Shown here piece by piece: positions 15,303 through 21,784 of a DNA stretch of 64,000 nt. The notes under the pieces are model-generated. The model was not told where the DNA came from. It saw only the letters and a program-made list of their open reading frames with translations, and did no database searches. Both the position numbers and the translations under genes were made by a program. The first letter of the stretch is position 1, and every line of letters begins with the position of its first letter. Origin of the DNA: Salipiger sp. H15 (GTDB lineage: Bacteria; Pseudomonadota; Alphaproteobacteria; Rhodobacterales; Rhodobacteraceae); contig NZ_CP123385.1 of assembly GCF_040409955.1 (NCBI RefSeq), positions 62,001-126,000 on the forward strand, read 5' to 3'.

Positions 15303-16111
15303 GCCGCGGCCCTCCGCATCTCTTCGGCCACCAGAGGCTCGAGCATGGGAAGCAAACGCGGGTCCTGTGGGGCCAGGGCGAAGGCGCAGCGCGCGGCCCG
15401 GCGCAGCATGGCGCGTTGCGCAGTCTCGGCCGCCACCTCGGCCACAACGGGCGCGTCTTCTACCTCGGCCACCTCGACGACCGGAGCGGCGCTGTTCAGA
15501 GGCAACCCGAACTCGCTCCGCCATCTCTTGGTGGTCGAGACGTCTACCTTGAACCGCGCTGCGAGTTCGTGGTCGGTGAGCCCCTCGGCGTGCGCCTCGC
15601 GGAGCTCCGCTTCGGTGAAGGCCTGCGGCCCGGGCCGGCGCTTGCCATCGGCGGGGCGGTTTCTTACAAGCCCCAGCGCCGCCCGCCGCGCCTTGAATGT
15701 CTTGGGCATCACGCCGAAGAGCGCGGCCATTTGAGCGTCGGTCTTACCCTCCGCGTGCAGCTTCCTCAGCTCCGCATCATCGACCTTGCTCTTGCGCCCT
15801 AGGATGCGCGCGAGGCCGAGCTTGTTGCGGACCCTGACGACCGTCGAAGTCGAACAGCCGAGCCGAGCCGCGATCTTCCCGTCAGCGAGCCCCTCTCCCC
15901 AAAATTCCGCCACGCGCCGTTCACGGAGCCGCTGGGCCTCGTCGTCGGCGCAAGTGCGGAACGTGTTCGCCGCCAGCTCGAGTCGACGACGTGCCACGCC
16001 GACAAACCCGCGCGTACATCCGACCTTGCCGGCGATCTCGGCGTCGGTCATGCCCTCGCGCCAGAAGGCGACGATCGCCTTCTCGCGCGCTGTCAGGTTC
16101 GCTTTACCCAT
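15299..16111 (-). CDS. Four-unit tandem helix-turn-helix DNA-binding protein
   Basis: The gene encodes 270 residues. Four related units of 39-41 residues follow one another at about residues 6-46, 62-100, 109-148 and 164-204. Each contains a (F/L)xxEGxTDxEIAxxxG core, a recognition helix and an (R/E)xxLGL end: FWREGMTDAEIAGKVGCTRG, FWGEGLADGKIAARLGCSTS, LHAEGKTDAQMAALFGVMPK, AHAEGLTDHELAARFKVDVS. A Val/Ala/Glu-rich linker and an Arg/Ala helix finish the protein. The units resemble GcrA or resolvase HTHs. It opens the replication block of the early operon. Four concatenated HTHs suggest recognition of a long or repeated site. Confidence 0.7.
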   Translation of the reverse strand: MGKANLTAREKAIVAFWREGMTDAEIAGKVGCTRGFVGVARRRLELAANTFRTCADDEAQRLRERRVAEFWGEGLADGKIAARLGCSTSTVVRVRNKLGLARILGRKSKVDDAELRKLHAEGKTDAQMAALFGVMPKTFKARRAALGLVRNRPADGKRRPGPQAFTEAELREAHAEGLTDHELAARFKVDVSTTKRWRSEFGLPLNSAAPVVEVAEVEDAPVVAEVAAETAQRAMLRRAARCAFALAPQDPRLLPMLEPLVAEEMRRAAA

Positions 16112-16124
16112 AGGTCACCTCGTG

Positions 16125-16156
16125 AAAAGCCCCGCGCAGCGATGTGCCGCGCGGGG
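16125..16156 (-). terminator. Terminator-like hairpin in the leader of the four-HTH gene
   Basis: On the minus strand CCCCGCGC (16149-16156) pairs with GCGCGGGG (16130-16137), and the stem is followed by CTTTT. It lies 14 bases before the ATG at 16111. It would end early minus-strand transcription arriving through the WYL-TerB region, or act as an attenuator. Confidence 0.5.
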
Positions 16157-16349
16157 GAGTTTGACAGGGAGGTGCGCCTGTGACCCCGGCGCTAGGGATG
16201 GAATTGAACATGCCTGAGGTCGCGCTAACCGTAGAACGGCGCGCGCTCGCTCCCGCATCAGCGATTTTCAGCAAACGAAGGGTTGCCCGAATCGGCGTAT
16301 GCCCCGCACCTTTCCCACGTTTGTAGCGAGTGGCACTGGGGGAATTCAC

Positions 16350-17192
16350 ATGGCGCTCTTGTCTTGGCTTAATCAACGCACGCCCGACATCTATACGCCC
16401 GCACCTCCGCCACCGCGCGTAACGCAGCGCCCGTCCATTCCCGAGCCGCAGGCTGCAGCTCCCGACGATCCGGAGATGGAGGCGATCGATGAGAGCGGCG
16501 AACTGGCCCTGGAACCAATCTATGGCATGATCGACTACTGCGACTCCCGCGGGCAGGAGACCCGCCGACGCATCACTCTGCAGAAGCTTAAGACTGGCAG
16601 GAATGGGCACCTCCTTCAGGCCATCTGCCACGAACGCAAGGCCCTGCGCAGCTTCCGCTGCGATCGGATCGAATGCTTCATCACCGACGATGGAGAGGTA
16701 ATTGAAACCGCGGAGTTCTTCCGTGAGCACCTGTTCATCGAACTCGGCGAGCTTGCCGCCCCGAACCGCAACGCGGTCCGTAAACCCGAAGTCATGGCGC
16801 CAAGGGCGATCCGGGACGAGTTGAACGCCGCACTCTTCGTTCTGGTCGCCGCAGCGAAGACCGACGGCGAGTTTCACCCGGAAGAAATCGACGCGATCTG
16901 CATCTACATCGAGGACGAGCTGAACTCCGAGCCAATGTTCAGCCGGTTCCGCGACGCAATCACCATCGAGCTCCTCGACGGCCTGACCGACATGGTTCGC
17001 CGAATTCGCCCCCAGCGGCGCACCCTTGCGGAACACATTGCGACAATTTCGCGCTTCGACGAAGTGCGGCTCGCCCGCTTTCGAAAGGCCCTGGAAAAGG
17101 TCGTGATGGCAGACGGAAAATTCGTCGCTCCCGAGCTCTCCTTTGTGTTCGACTTCGAAGAGCTCTGCGCCGGCTACCCGGCCGCCGAGTAA
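16350..17192 (+). CDS. WYL-like plus TerB-like domain protein, isolated on the plus strand
   Basis: I chose the ATG at 16350 (MALLSWLNQRTPDIYTP), which follows GGGGGAATTCAC; the product is 280 residues. After a Pro-rich linker (residues 17-45), residues 55-125 look like a WYL-type beta barrel (YGMIDYCDSRGQETRRRITL, KALRSFRCDRIECFITDDGE). Residues 150-275 resemble TerB, with two acidic repeats LFVLVAAAKTDGEFHPEEID and KVVMADGKFVAPELSFV. WYL domains sense ligands in many defence regulators. The gene opposes all its neighbours, so it probably has its own promoter in 16157-16349 and could be a lysogenic cargo gene. Confidence 0.65.
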   Translation: MALLSWLNQRTPDIYTPAPPPPRVTQRPSIPEPQAAAPDDPEMEAIDESGELALEPIYGMIDYCDSRGQETRRRITLQKLKTGRNGHLLQAICHERKALRSFRCDRIECFITDDGEVIETAEFFREHLFIELGELAAPNRNAVRKPEVMAPRAIRDELNAALFVLVAAAKTDGEFHPEEIDAICIYIEDELNSEPMFSRFRDAITIELLDGLTDMVRRIRPQRRTLAEHIATISRFDEVRLARFRKALEKVVMADGKFVAPELSFVFDFEELCAGYPAAE

Positions 17193-17230
17193 GCCGGAGA
17201 CGCGACCACCCTCGTGGGGCGAGCCCGCCA

Positions 17231-17692
17231 TCACGCCGCTCCCGCCCGGGCGGCGATGACCGCGCGCACGCGCAGCATGGCCTCAACGGCGTCGTCGATC
17301 TCCTTCAGCGCCTCCGCGTCGGTCTTCACCGAGGCCTTCACCTCGGCCAGCAGGATCGCCGCCTGCGCCTCGCCGCACTCGCGGGCGACATCGCCGCACT
17401 GGACGAAGAGCGAGGTCACGTTCGCGCCGAGGTCGACCGGGCGATACACGCCGCCGGCCAGCGCCGAGAAATGCTGCGCGACCGGAGCCGCCGCCGCCGG
17501 GCAGTCGAGGCCCAGCCGGTGCAGGTAGTTCACCCCGAGTCCGCCCGGGCGGTCTTCGTTGTCTTCCATGCCGTAGGACAGGGTCGAGCCGCGGATGCCG
17601 AGGAGGCCGGCCACGTCCTGATGCGATCTTCCGGTGGCATCCACCGCGTCGCGGACCACATTCTGGATCGTGCCGTAGCGCTGGGGTCTCAT
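17231..17692 (-). CDS. Phage CII-like regulatory protein
   Basis: From the ATG at 17692 (MRPQRYGTIQNVVRDAVD) the product is 153 residues. The N-terminal half contains a helix-turn-helix in GRSHQDVAGLLGIRGSTLSY followed by GMEDNEDRPGGLGVNYLHRL, which matches the phage regulatory CII family of proteobacterial prophages. The C-terminal half is helical and acidic (EALKEIDDAVEAMLRVRAVI), fit for oligomerisation. It lies in the early minus-strand transcript after the Cro-position gene, as CII does in lambdoid maps. Confidence 0.75.
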   Translation of the reverse strand: MRPQRYGTIQNVVRDAVDATGRSHQDVAGLLGIRGSTLSYGMEDNEDRPGGLGVNYLHRLGLDCPAAAAPVAQHFSALAGGVYRPVDLGANVTSLFVQCGDVARECGEAQAAILLAEVKASVKTDAEALKEIDDAVEAMLRVRAVIAARAGAA

Positions 17693-17770
17693 GTGAAGGT
17701 CCTCGTCAACGTTTCGCTGGATGCGGTAGGCTGACCGCCCCATGGTCGGCACCATGAGACAGGTCAGTGT

Positions 17771-18001
17771 TCAGTGAATGGTGGTGATCGGGTGCAGCGC
17801 GGGCGGGACCAGGGAGGAAGAGCCCCTGCCCGCGCTGTGGCCCGGCGTGAGGGGCGCCGGGATTCGAATTGTTGCGGCAAAGCCCTTGAAAGGGCAGCGA
17901 GCCGCGCCGACCTGTTTCGACAGGATAAAAATCTCCGGAACATTCCGCGGAGAAGATGCATGCATTTCAAACGCGCCGATTTCATAATCTCTGGGGGTCA
18001 T
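17771..18001 (-). CDS. Possible small coupled protein downstream of the Cro-position gene
   Basis: This is a 76-residue frame starting MTPRDYEIGAFEMHASSPRN. The ATG at 18001 overlaps the preceding stop (ATGA), a strong sign of coupled translation. There is no recognisable domain, and composition after residue 35 is not clearly protein-like, so the real product may be shorter or the frame may be spurious. Confidence 0.4.
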   Translation of the reverse strand: MTPRDYEIGAFEMHASSPRNVPEIFILSKQVGAARCPFKGFAATIRIPAPLTPGHSAGRGSSSLVPPALHPITTIH

Positions 18002-18207
18002 GCTTCGCCCCTTTCGCCGAGATTTCGCCGCTTCGTGAGTTCCGCACGGATCAACTCGACCTGCTCGCGTGTTTGCTCAAACCGCTCGCGCAGCCGCTTG
18101 TACAGCCGAGGGTTGCCGGTCGCCGACCGGCATACGGTCGCCGGGGAGACCCCGGTCTCCCGCTCGAACTCTTCCAACTCTCGAAGTATGTCGTGATGCT
18201 GTTCCAT
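17998..18207 (-). CDS. Cro-position small DNA-binding protein
   Basis: From the ATG at 18207 the product is 69 residues (MEQHHDILRELEEFERETGV). Segment ETGVSPATVCRSATGNPRLY then KRLRERFEQTREQVELIRAE reads as a short HTH plus a charged helix. It is the first gene of the early minus-strand transcript and lies back-to-back with the repressor across three operators, the place of cro in lambdoid phages. Its start is only 11 bases from the first operator. Cro activity is inferred from position. Confidence 0.6.
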   Translation of the reverse strand: MEQHHDILRELEEFERETGVSPATVCRSATGNPRLYKRLRERFEQTREQVELIRAELTKRRNLGERGEA

Positions 18208-18217
18208 GATCAGCAAT

Positions 18218-18281
18218 GTGCCAATTGGCACTCTGCTTTGCAAGTGCCAAATGACACGTTGCCGAATGTGCCACTTGGCTC
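18218..18281. promoter_or_regulatory. Three-site repressor operator (OR-like)
   Basis: Three 14-base dyads lie between the divergent starts: GTGCCAATTGGCAC (18218-18231, perfect palindrome), GTGCCAAATGACAC (18244-18257) and GTGCCACTTGGCTC (18268-18281). Spacing is 26 and 24 bases. The same motif recurs twice at 18778-18821. The layout is that of a lambda-type right operator controlling the Cro-position gene and the repressor itself. Confidence 0.85.
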
Positions 18282-18294
18282 TTTAAGCAGGCTT

Positions 18295-18609
18295 ATGGCT
18301 GATGATTTTCGCAGCGCCCTTATGTGGCACATGGAGAACCAGGGAACGACGATAGCGGAGCTGGTCTCGGCTACCGGCGTGTCTCGTGATGTCATAAACA
18401 AGCTGCGGGCGCGCGATGGCTCATCGACCACGGTCGAGAACGGGATGCTGTTAGCGGCCTATTACGGCAAAACTTTGAACGAATTCATTAAGCGCCAAGA
18501 AGCGACATCTACTAGCCGCCTCGCCGCGCTCTTCTCTCTGCTTGAGCCAGAAGAGCAGCGAGTTGTGGAAGCACAGATTCGTGGGATCCTTTCGTCGCAC
18601 GAAGACTGA
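18295..18609 (+). CDS. Short phage repressor (CI-like, HTH only)
   Basis: The product is 104 residues (MADDFRSALMWHMENQGTTI). The XRE-type helix-turn-helix is AELVSATGVSRDVINKLRAR then DGSSTTVENGMLLAAYYGKT. The C-terminal 40 residues are helical (FSLLEPEEQRVVEAQIRGIL). There is no LexA/S24 peptidase domain, so induction by RecA-stimulated self-cleavage is not expected; an antirepressor or another input would be needed. The start lies 14 bases after the third operator, and two more operators lie downstream. Confidence 0.8.
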   Translation: MADDFRSALMWHMENQGTTIAELVSATGVSRDVINKLRARDGSSTTVENGMLLAAYYGKTLNEFIKRQEATSTSRLAALFSLLEPEEQRVVEAQIRGILSSHED

Positions 18610-18723
18610 CTGCCGACACGACAGCATCCACGATCTCAGCGCGCTGATCATCATCCAAGCGCTGACACGCTTCTGCCATGTGCTCCGCAGACCCCATTCC
18701 CATCCCCTCAAACTCCTTCGCGA

Positions 18724-18737
18724 ATGCCTTAAGGCAT
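18724..18737. repeat. Perfect 14-base palindrome ATGCCTTAAGGCAT
   Basis: It lies between the repressor gene and the OL-like operators. It differs from the GTGCC...GGCAC motif but shares GCC/GGC arms, so it could be a variant site for the Cro-position protein or a different regulator. It is not followed by a T-run, so it is not an obvious terminator. Confidence 0.4.
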
Positions 18738-18777
18738 AAACGTTCGCGTTTCGTGCTTCAACGCAAGACTACATTAT

Positions 18778-18821
18778 GTGCCGAATGGCACATTGCTGAT
18801 TGACTAAGTGCCAATCGGCAC
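18778..18821. promoter_or_regulatory. Two-site repressor operator (OL-like)
   Basis: GTGCCGAATGGCAC (18778-18791) and GTGCCAATCGGCAC (18808-18821), 30 bases apart, match the OR-like sites. They stand 70-115 bases before the first gene of the plus-strand early operon (18892), so the repressor very probably shuts off this operon too. Confidence 0.82.
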
Positions 18822-18891
18822 ATTATTGTCCCCCTACCGCCCGCCGAAGAAGCAGCGCCGATCGCGGGTCATTCGCAGGGAGACATCATAG

Positions 18892-19080
18892 ATGGATCAC
18901 ATTCAGCACCACCTCCGCCTGCTGCGGCGCGCGATCCGCGAGGGCAACCGCCCCGCCTCCTCCGCGCTCGCAGGCGACCTTGCCGACATTTTCGCGGCCC
19001 TCTCCGACGACGAAGGCAATTCGCCATCCACCGCCATTCCGCGTTTCCATGCCAACCTCCTTGAAGAGGGCAGGCAATGA
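18892..19080 (+). CDS. Small early protein, first gene of the plus-strand operon
   Basis: The product is 62 residues (MDHIQHHLRLLRRAIREGNR), with a basic N-terminal helix and an acidic middle (LADIFAALSDDEGN). GGGAGA lies nine bases upstream of the ATG as ribosome binding site. It directly follows the OL-like operators. No known family is recognised. The stop overlaps the next ATG (ATGA), starting a chain of coupled small genes. Confidence 0.6.
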   Translation: MDHIQHHLRLLRRAIREGNRPASSALAGDLADIFAALSDDEGNSPSTAIPRFHANLLEEGRQ

Positions 19081-19229
19081 CACTCTTCGCCCCATATGAG
19101 CCGCCTCTCCTGAGAGTTGTGCCGAATCCCCGAAAGACAGTTACTCGCCACCACCGAAATCGGAAAGACCCGCAAGGGGTTACGGCGGGTAATTACAAGC
19201 ATTTTCATTCACAGGTTGCAAAGCCGTGA
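19077..19229 (+). CDS. 50-residue coupled early peptide
   Basis: The start ATG at 19077 overlaps the previous stop and the TGA at 19227-19229 overlaps the next GTG. The product begins MTLFAPYEPPLLRVVPNPRK and is basic (TRHHRNRKDP). No family is recognised. Tight overlap on both sides is the main evidence that it is translated. Confidence 0.5.
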   Translation: MTLFAPYEPPLLRVVPNPRKTVTRHHRNRKDPQGVTAGNYKHFHSQVAKP

Positions 19230-19408
19230 GGGTCGCCTTTCGCCCGATCCAAGCCCGGCAGTTCCGCGACTTCATCGTGCTGCGGGACCGCCTGAGGCGA
19301 ACTGCCCTGGTGCTCATGCCGAACCCCGCCGCGGCGCGGTTCTGTGCATTCGCTCTCGACCTCGAATTCCGCCGCGCAAGGCGGCGCCCCAACAGGAGGA
19401 TCAAATGA
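19226..19408 (+). CDS. 60-residue basic coupled early protein (GTG start)
   Basis: The GTG at 19226 overlaps the preceding stop (GTGA) and the TGA at 19406-19408 overlaps the following ATG. The product reads MRVAFRPIQARQFRDFIVLR and ends in an Arg-rich tail (RRARRRPNRRIK), suggesting nucleic acid contact. Function is unknown. Evidence is the coupled arrangement and consistent coding-like composition. Confidence 0.5.
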   Translation: MRVAFRPIQARQFRDFIVLRDRLRRTALVLMPNPAAARFCAFALDLEFRRARRRPNRRIK

Positions 19409-19752
19409 CCCAGCTTCACCACGGCATCCCGCCGCTCAGCATGCTCGCGCCCGTTCTGACGGACCCAGAGCTTGCCTTCCGGGCCCCCGCCACCTGCCAG
19501 CAGGGCTGGCTCGACGCGAAGGAGCTGCGCGGCGCGCCGATCACTGCCGGGCGCCTGGCACGGCTCGAGGCGATGACCTCGCACTATCCGGCCCCGCCGG
19601 CGGTGACCGCTTCCGAGGATGATCTCGCCGCCGCGCTCGAGCGGGCCCGCCCCGCCATCACCGCCGCATGCGAGCGGGTGAAGGGCGAGCGGGCCGCCAG
19701 GCGGGCGCGCCTCATCCAGCGGCTGCTCGGCCAGCCCGAGGGCGCGGCCTGA
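19405..19752 (+). CDS. 115-residue phage early protein of unknown function
   Basis: From ATG 19405, preceded by AACAGGAGGATCA, a strong ribosome binding site. The product begins MTQLHHGIPPLSMLAPVLTD and has a Pro/Ala-rich first half. Its second half is a charged helix (AAALERARPAITAACERVKG and ERAARRARLIQRLLGQPEGA). No known domain. It is the last of four coupled small genes before the inverted-repeat region and the sliding clamp gene. Confidence 0.6.
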   Translation: MTQLHHGIPPLSMLAPVLTDPELAFRAPATCQQGWLDAKELRGAPITAGRLARLEAMTSHYPAPPAVTASEDDLAAALERARPAITAACERVKGERAARRARLIQRLLGQPEGAA

Positions 19753-19766
19753 CCCACCCCGTCGGC

Positions 19767-19903
19767 CCCATGGCCGGCGGCATCCAGGTACGGGCGCTGC
19801 CAGCCGCCCGGCGCGGAGAGACGACGGCCAAGAAGAAGCCACCACTCACGGGGTCGCCGAATTCTCTACAGGACCGCGCCCACCGGATGCCGCCCGCCAT
19901 GGG
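19767..19903. repeat. Inverted repeat with 19-base arms in the leader of the clamp gene
   Basis: CCCATGGCCGGCGGCATCC at 19767-19785 and its reverse complement with one mismatch at 19885-19903 are separated by 99 bases, with partial matching continuing a few bases on each side. They occupy the 270-base gap between 19752 and the sliding clamp gene, in which I see no gene. They could fold the leader RNA or bind a protein in replication control. Confidence 0.6.
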
Positions 19904-20022
19904 ACCGATCACAGCGAATGCCGGGCACGAGGCCCGCATCCCCTCGCCGCGCTGCATATGGACTGCCCACTGCCCCACGGACGAACGCAGCGAGGGGCTC
20001 ATCATCGCAAAGGAGGAGCACC

Positions 20023-21225
20023 ATGCTTCACCAAGCCCCGAAAGACATGGCCGCCGTGAAGGCGTGCGCAACGATCCCCCGCGAGCCCCTCAAGCGCGCC
20101 AGCGCCCTTATGCGCAAGGTCATCGAGCGCCGGAACACCATTCCCGTGCTGTCTTATCTCAAGGTCGAGATCGCCCCCGGCCACGTGACCCTGTCTGGCA
20201 CCGATCTCGATATCGAGCTGACCGTCGAGATCGAAGCCGAAACCGAAGGCGCGGCGACGTTCATGGTGGCCGAGCGCGTCTTCGCGGGATTTGCGCCCGG
20301 CGCAGCGGGGCCTGTGGTGATGCAACTCATGCCGGGCAAGGTCGCCCGGGATCAGGAGTGCATGGACCGGATCAGCCTGAGTGATGGCGAGACCTCGCTT
20401 ACCCTCAACGCCCACATGCCTGCGGAAGAATTTCCGCACCTCAAGCCCAACGGTGGCGCCAAGGTGCAGCCCACCTTCACCCTCAGCCAGACCGAGGTCG
20501 TGCGGCTATTCAAGCTCGGGCGGCACTGCGTCAGCACTGAGCTGACCCGCTACTATCTAAACGGCACCTTCCTGACCACAAACCCGGACACCGGCACGCT
20601 GCGCGCCGTGACCACCAATGGTCACAAGCTGGCGCGCATCGACACGGAGGAGCCCGCTGACTTCGGCGCCTTGAAAGGGGATGATCGGAAAGGGCTGATC
20701 GTCGCAGCCAAGGCCGTCGACCTCCTGCTCAACATCGCCGGAAAGGGCGGGAACGAGCCGGTCGCGTTCAGCTGCGCCGAGTACTTCCTCTGCGCGGAGG
20801 TGGCCGGGACCACGTTGCGGGCAAAGACCATCGACGGCACCTATCCCGACTACACCCGCGTGATCCCGTCGCCGAGCGACAACCTGGTGGCACACTTGAG
20901 CGGGGCCGCGCTGTCCCGCATGGCCCGCGCCGCCAAGGTGATCGTGCCGCAGCTGGTCAATCCGGTGAAGCTGGACTTCGAGACGGGCCGTATCGGTTTC
21001 GACAACTCCCATTCCGACGATGGTGCGAGCTTCGTGATGCCGCTGCAGTGCCGCCTCGCGGAAGGCTGCAGCTCCAAATCGATCGGCTTCAACCTCGCTT
21101 ACCTGCGCCAGCAGGGAGACATCACCCCGACTTTCAAGCTCAGCACCGCCGGCGAGGGCGAGCCTGCGCTGATCCATTCCGACGACCCCAACGCCCTGTG
21201 GGTCGTCATGCCCATGCGCCTGTGA
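20023..21225 (+). CDS. Phage-encoded DnaN-type DNA polymerase sliding clamp
   Basis: I chose the ATG at 20023 because it follows AAAGGAGGAGCACC; 400 residues result. The three-domain beta-clamp pattern is visible: NTIPVLSYLKVEIAPGHVTL with SGTDLDIELTVEIEAE (domain 1), YYLNGTFLTTNPDTGTLRAV with TTNGHKLARID (domain 2), and TIDGTYPDYTRVIPSPSDN onwards (domain 3), ending LWVVMPMRL. This last segment is the canonical C-terminal tail (usually MPMRL) of bacterial DnaN. It would tether a polymerase, or compete with the host clamp. A full-length DnaN homologue in a temperate siphophage is uncommon. Confidence 0.9.
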   Translation: MLHQAPKDMAAVKACATIPREPLKRASALMRKVIERRNTIPVLSYLKVEIAPGHVTLSGTDLDIELTVEIEAETEGAATFMVAERVFAGFAPGAAGPVVMQLMPGKVARDQECMDRISLSDGETSLTLNAHMPAEEFPHLKPNGGAKVQPTFTLSQTEVVRLFKLGRHCVSTELTRYYLNGTFLTTNPDTGTLRAVTTNGHKLARIDTEEPADFGALKGDDRKGLIVAAKAVDLLLNIAGKGGNEPVAFSCAEYFLCAEVAGTTLRAKTIDGTYPDYTRVIPSPSDNLVAHLSGAALSRMARAAKVIVPQLVNPVKLDFETGRIGFDNSHSDDGASFVMPLQCRLAEGCSSKSIGFNLAYLRQQGDITPTFKLSTAGEGEPALIHSDDPNALWVVMPMRL

Positions 21226-21239
21226 CCGGAGGGACCGAT

Positions 21240-21539
21240 ATGTTCGACGACAGCAAGATTCCGATGAAAGAGACAGATGCCGACCGCGAGGTGCGCGATG
21301 CCGCCTTCAGTGCGACGGGCGCCGAACTGAAGCAATTCATCGAGCAATTCGAACAGCTAGCGCTCGAGAAGAAGGAGATCGCCGACCAGCAGAAGGAGGT
21401 CATGGCCATGGCCAAGGGTCGTGGCTACGACACCAAGGTGATGCGCAAGATCATCGCCCTGCGCAAGCGCGACAAGAACGACATCGCCGAGGAAGAGGCG
21501 GTGCTCGAAATGTACAAAGCCACGCTGGGGATGGACTGA
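21240..21539 (+). CDS. GapR/DUF2312 family DNA-binding protein
   Basis: The product is 99 residues (MFDDSKIPMKETDADREVRD). The core ELKQFIEQFEQLALEKKEIA, then ADQQKEVMAMAKGRGYDTKV and MRKIIALRKRDKNDIAEEEA matches DUF2312, the GapR family of alphaproteobacteria. Known GapR forms a clamp on overtwisted DNA ahead of replication forks and stimulates topoisomerases. Here it lies directly after a sliding clamp gene, supporting a replication role for the phage. The stop overlaps the next ATG by one base (TGATG). Confidence 0.9.
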   Translation: MFDDSKIPMKETDADREVRDAAFSATGAELKQFIEQFEQLALEKKEIADQQKEVMAMAKGRGYDTKVMRKIIALRKRDKNDIAEEEAVLEMYKATLGMD

Positions 21540-21784
21540 TGCAGGACGTCCTTTCCGCACCCATCGCACCGCCGCCCTCCATGGGCGAGCACGCTCACCG
21601 CAAGTCGGCCGAACTGCCCCCGCTCAAGCCGCAAGGCACCGAGCGCCGCGAGCCGTTGCTGCCCGAGGGATGGTGGGTCGGCGTCCTGGTCTTCGCGATC
21701 ATCGTCATCGGCGGCGTCTCTCTGCTCAGCTTTGTCCTTTCACTGCTCGCATCGGCGATCCGCTCCTTTTCGGAGGTCTACTGA
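21539..21784 (+). CDS. Small single-pass membrane protein
   Basis: The product is 81 residues (MQDVLSAPIAPPPSMGEHAH). A hydrophilic N-terminal half precedes one transmembrane helix at about residues 46-72 (GWWVGVLVFAIIVIGGVSLL then SFVLSLLASAI). The gene overlaps GapR upstream and the methyltransferase start downstream by one base each. Its role is unknown; membrane anchoring of replication or superinfection exclusion are possibilities only. Confidence 0.65.
   Translation: MQDVLSAPIAPPPSMGEHAHRKSAELPPLKPQGTERREPLLPEGWWVGVLVFAIIVIGGVSLLSFVLSLLASAIRSFSEVY

Noticed and set aside
16104..17234. A 376-codon minus-strand frame over the WYL-TerB gene
   Set aside because: The plus-strand protein has recognisable domains and a ribosome binding site; this frame is its mirror image.
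18512..18703. A 63-codon minus-strand frame overlapping the repressor 3' end
   Set aside because: Its N-terminal part looks protein-like, but it is antisense to the repressor gene, has no coupled neighbour and no clear ribosome binding site.
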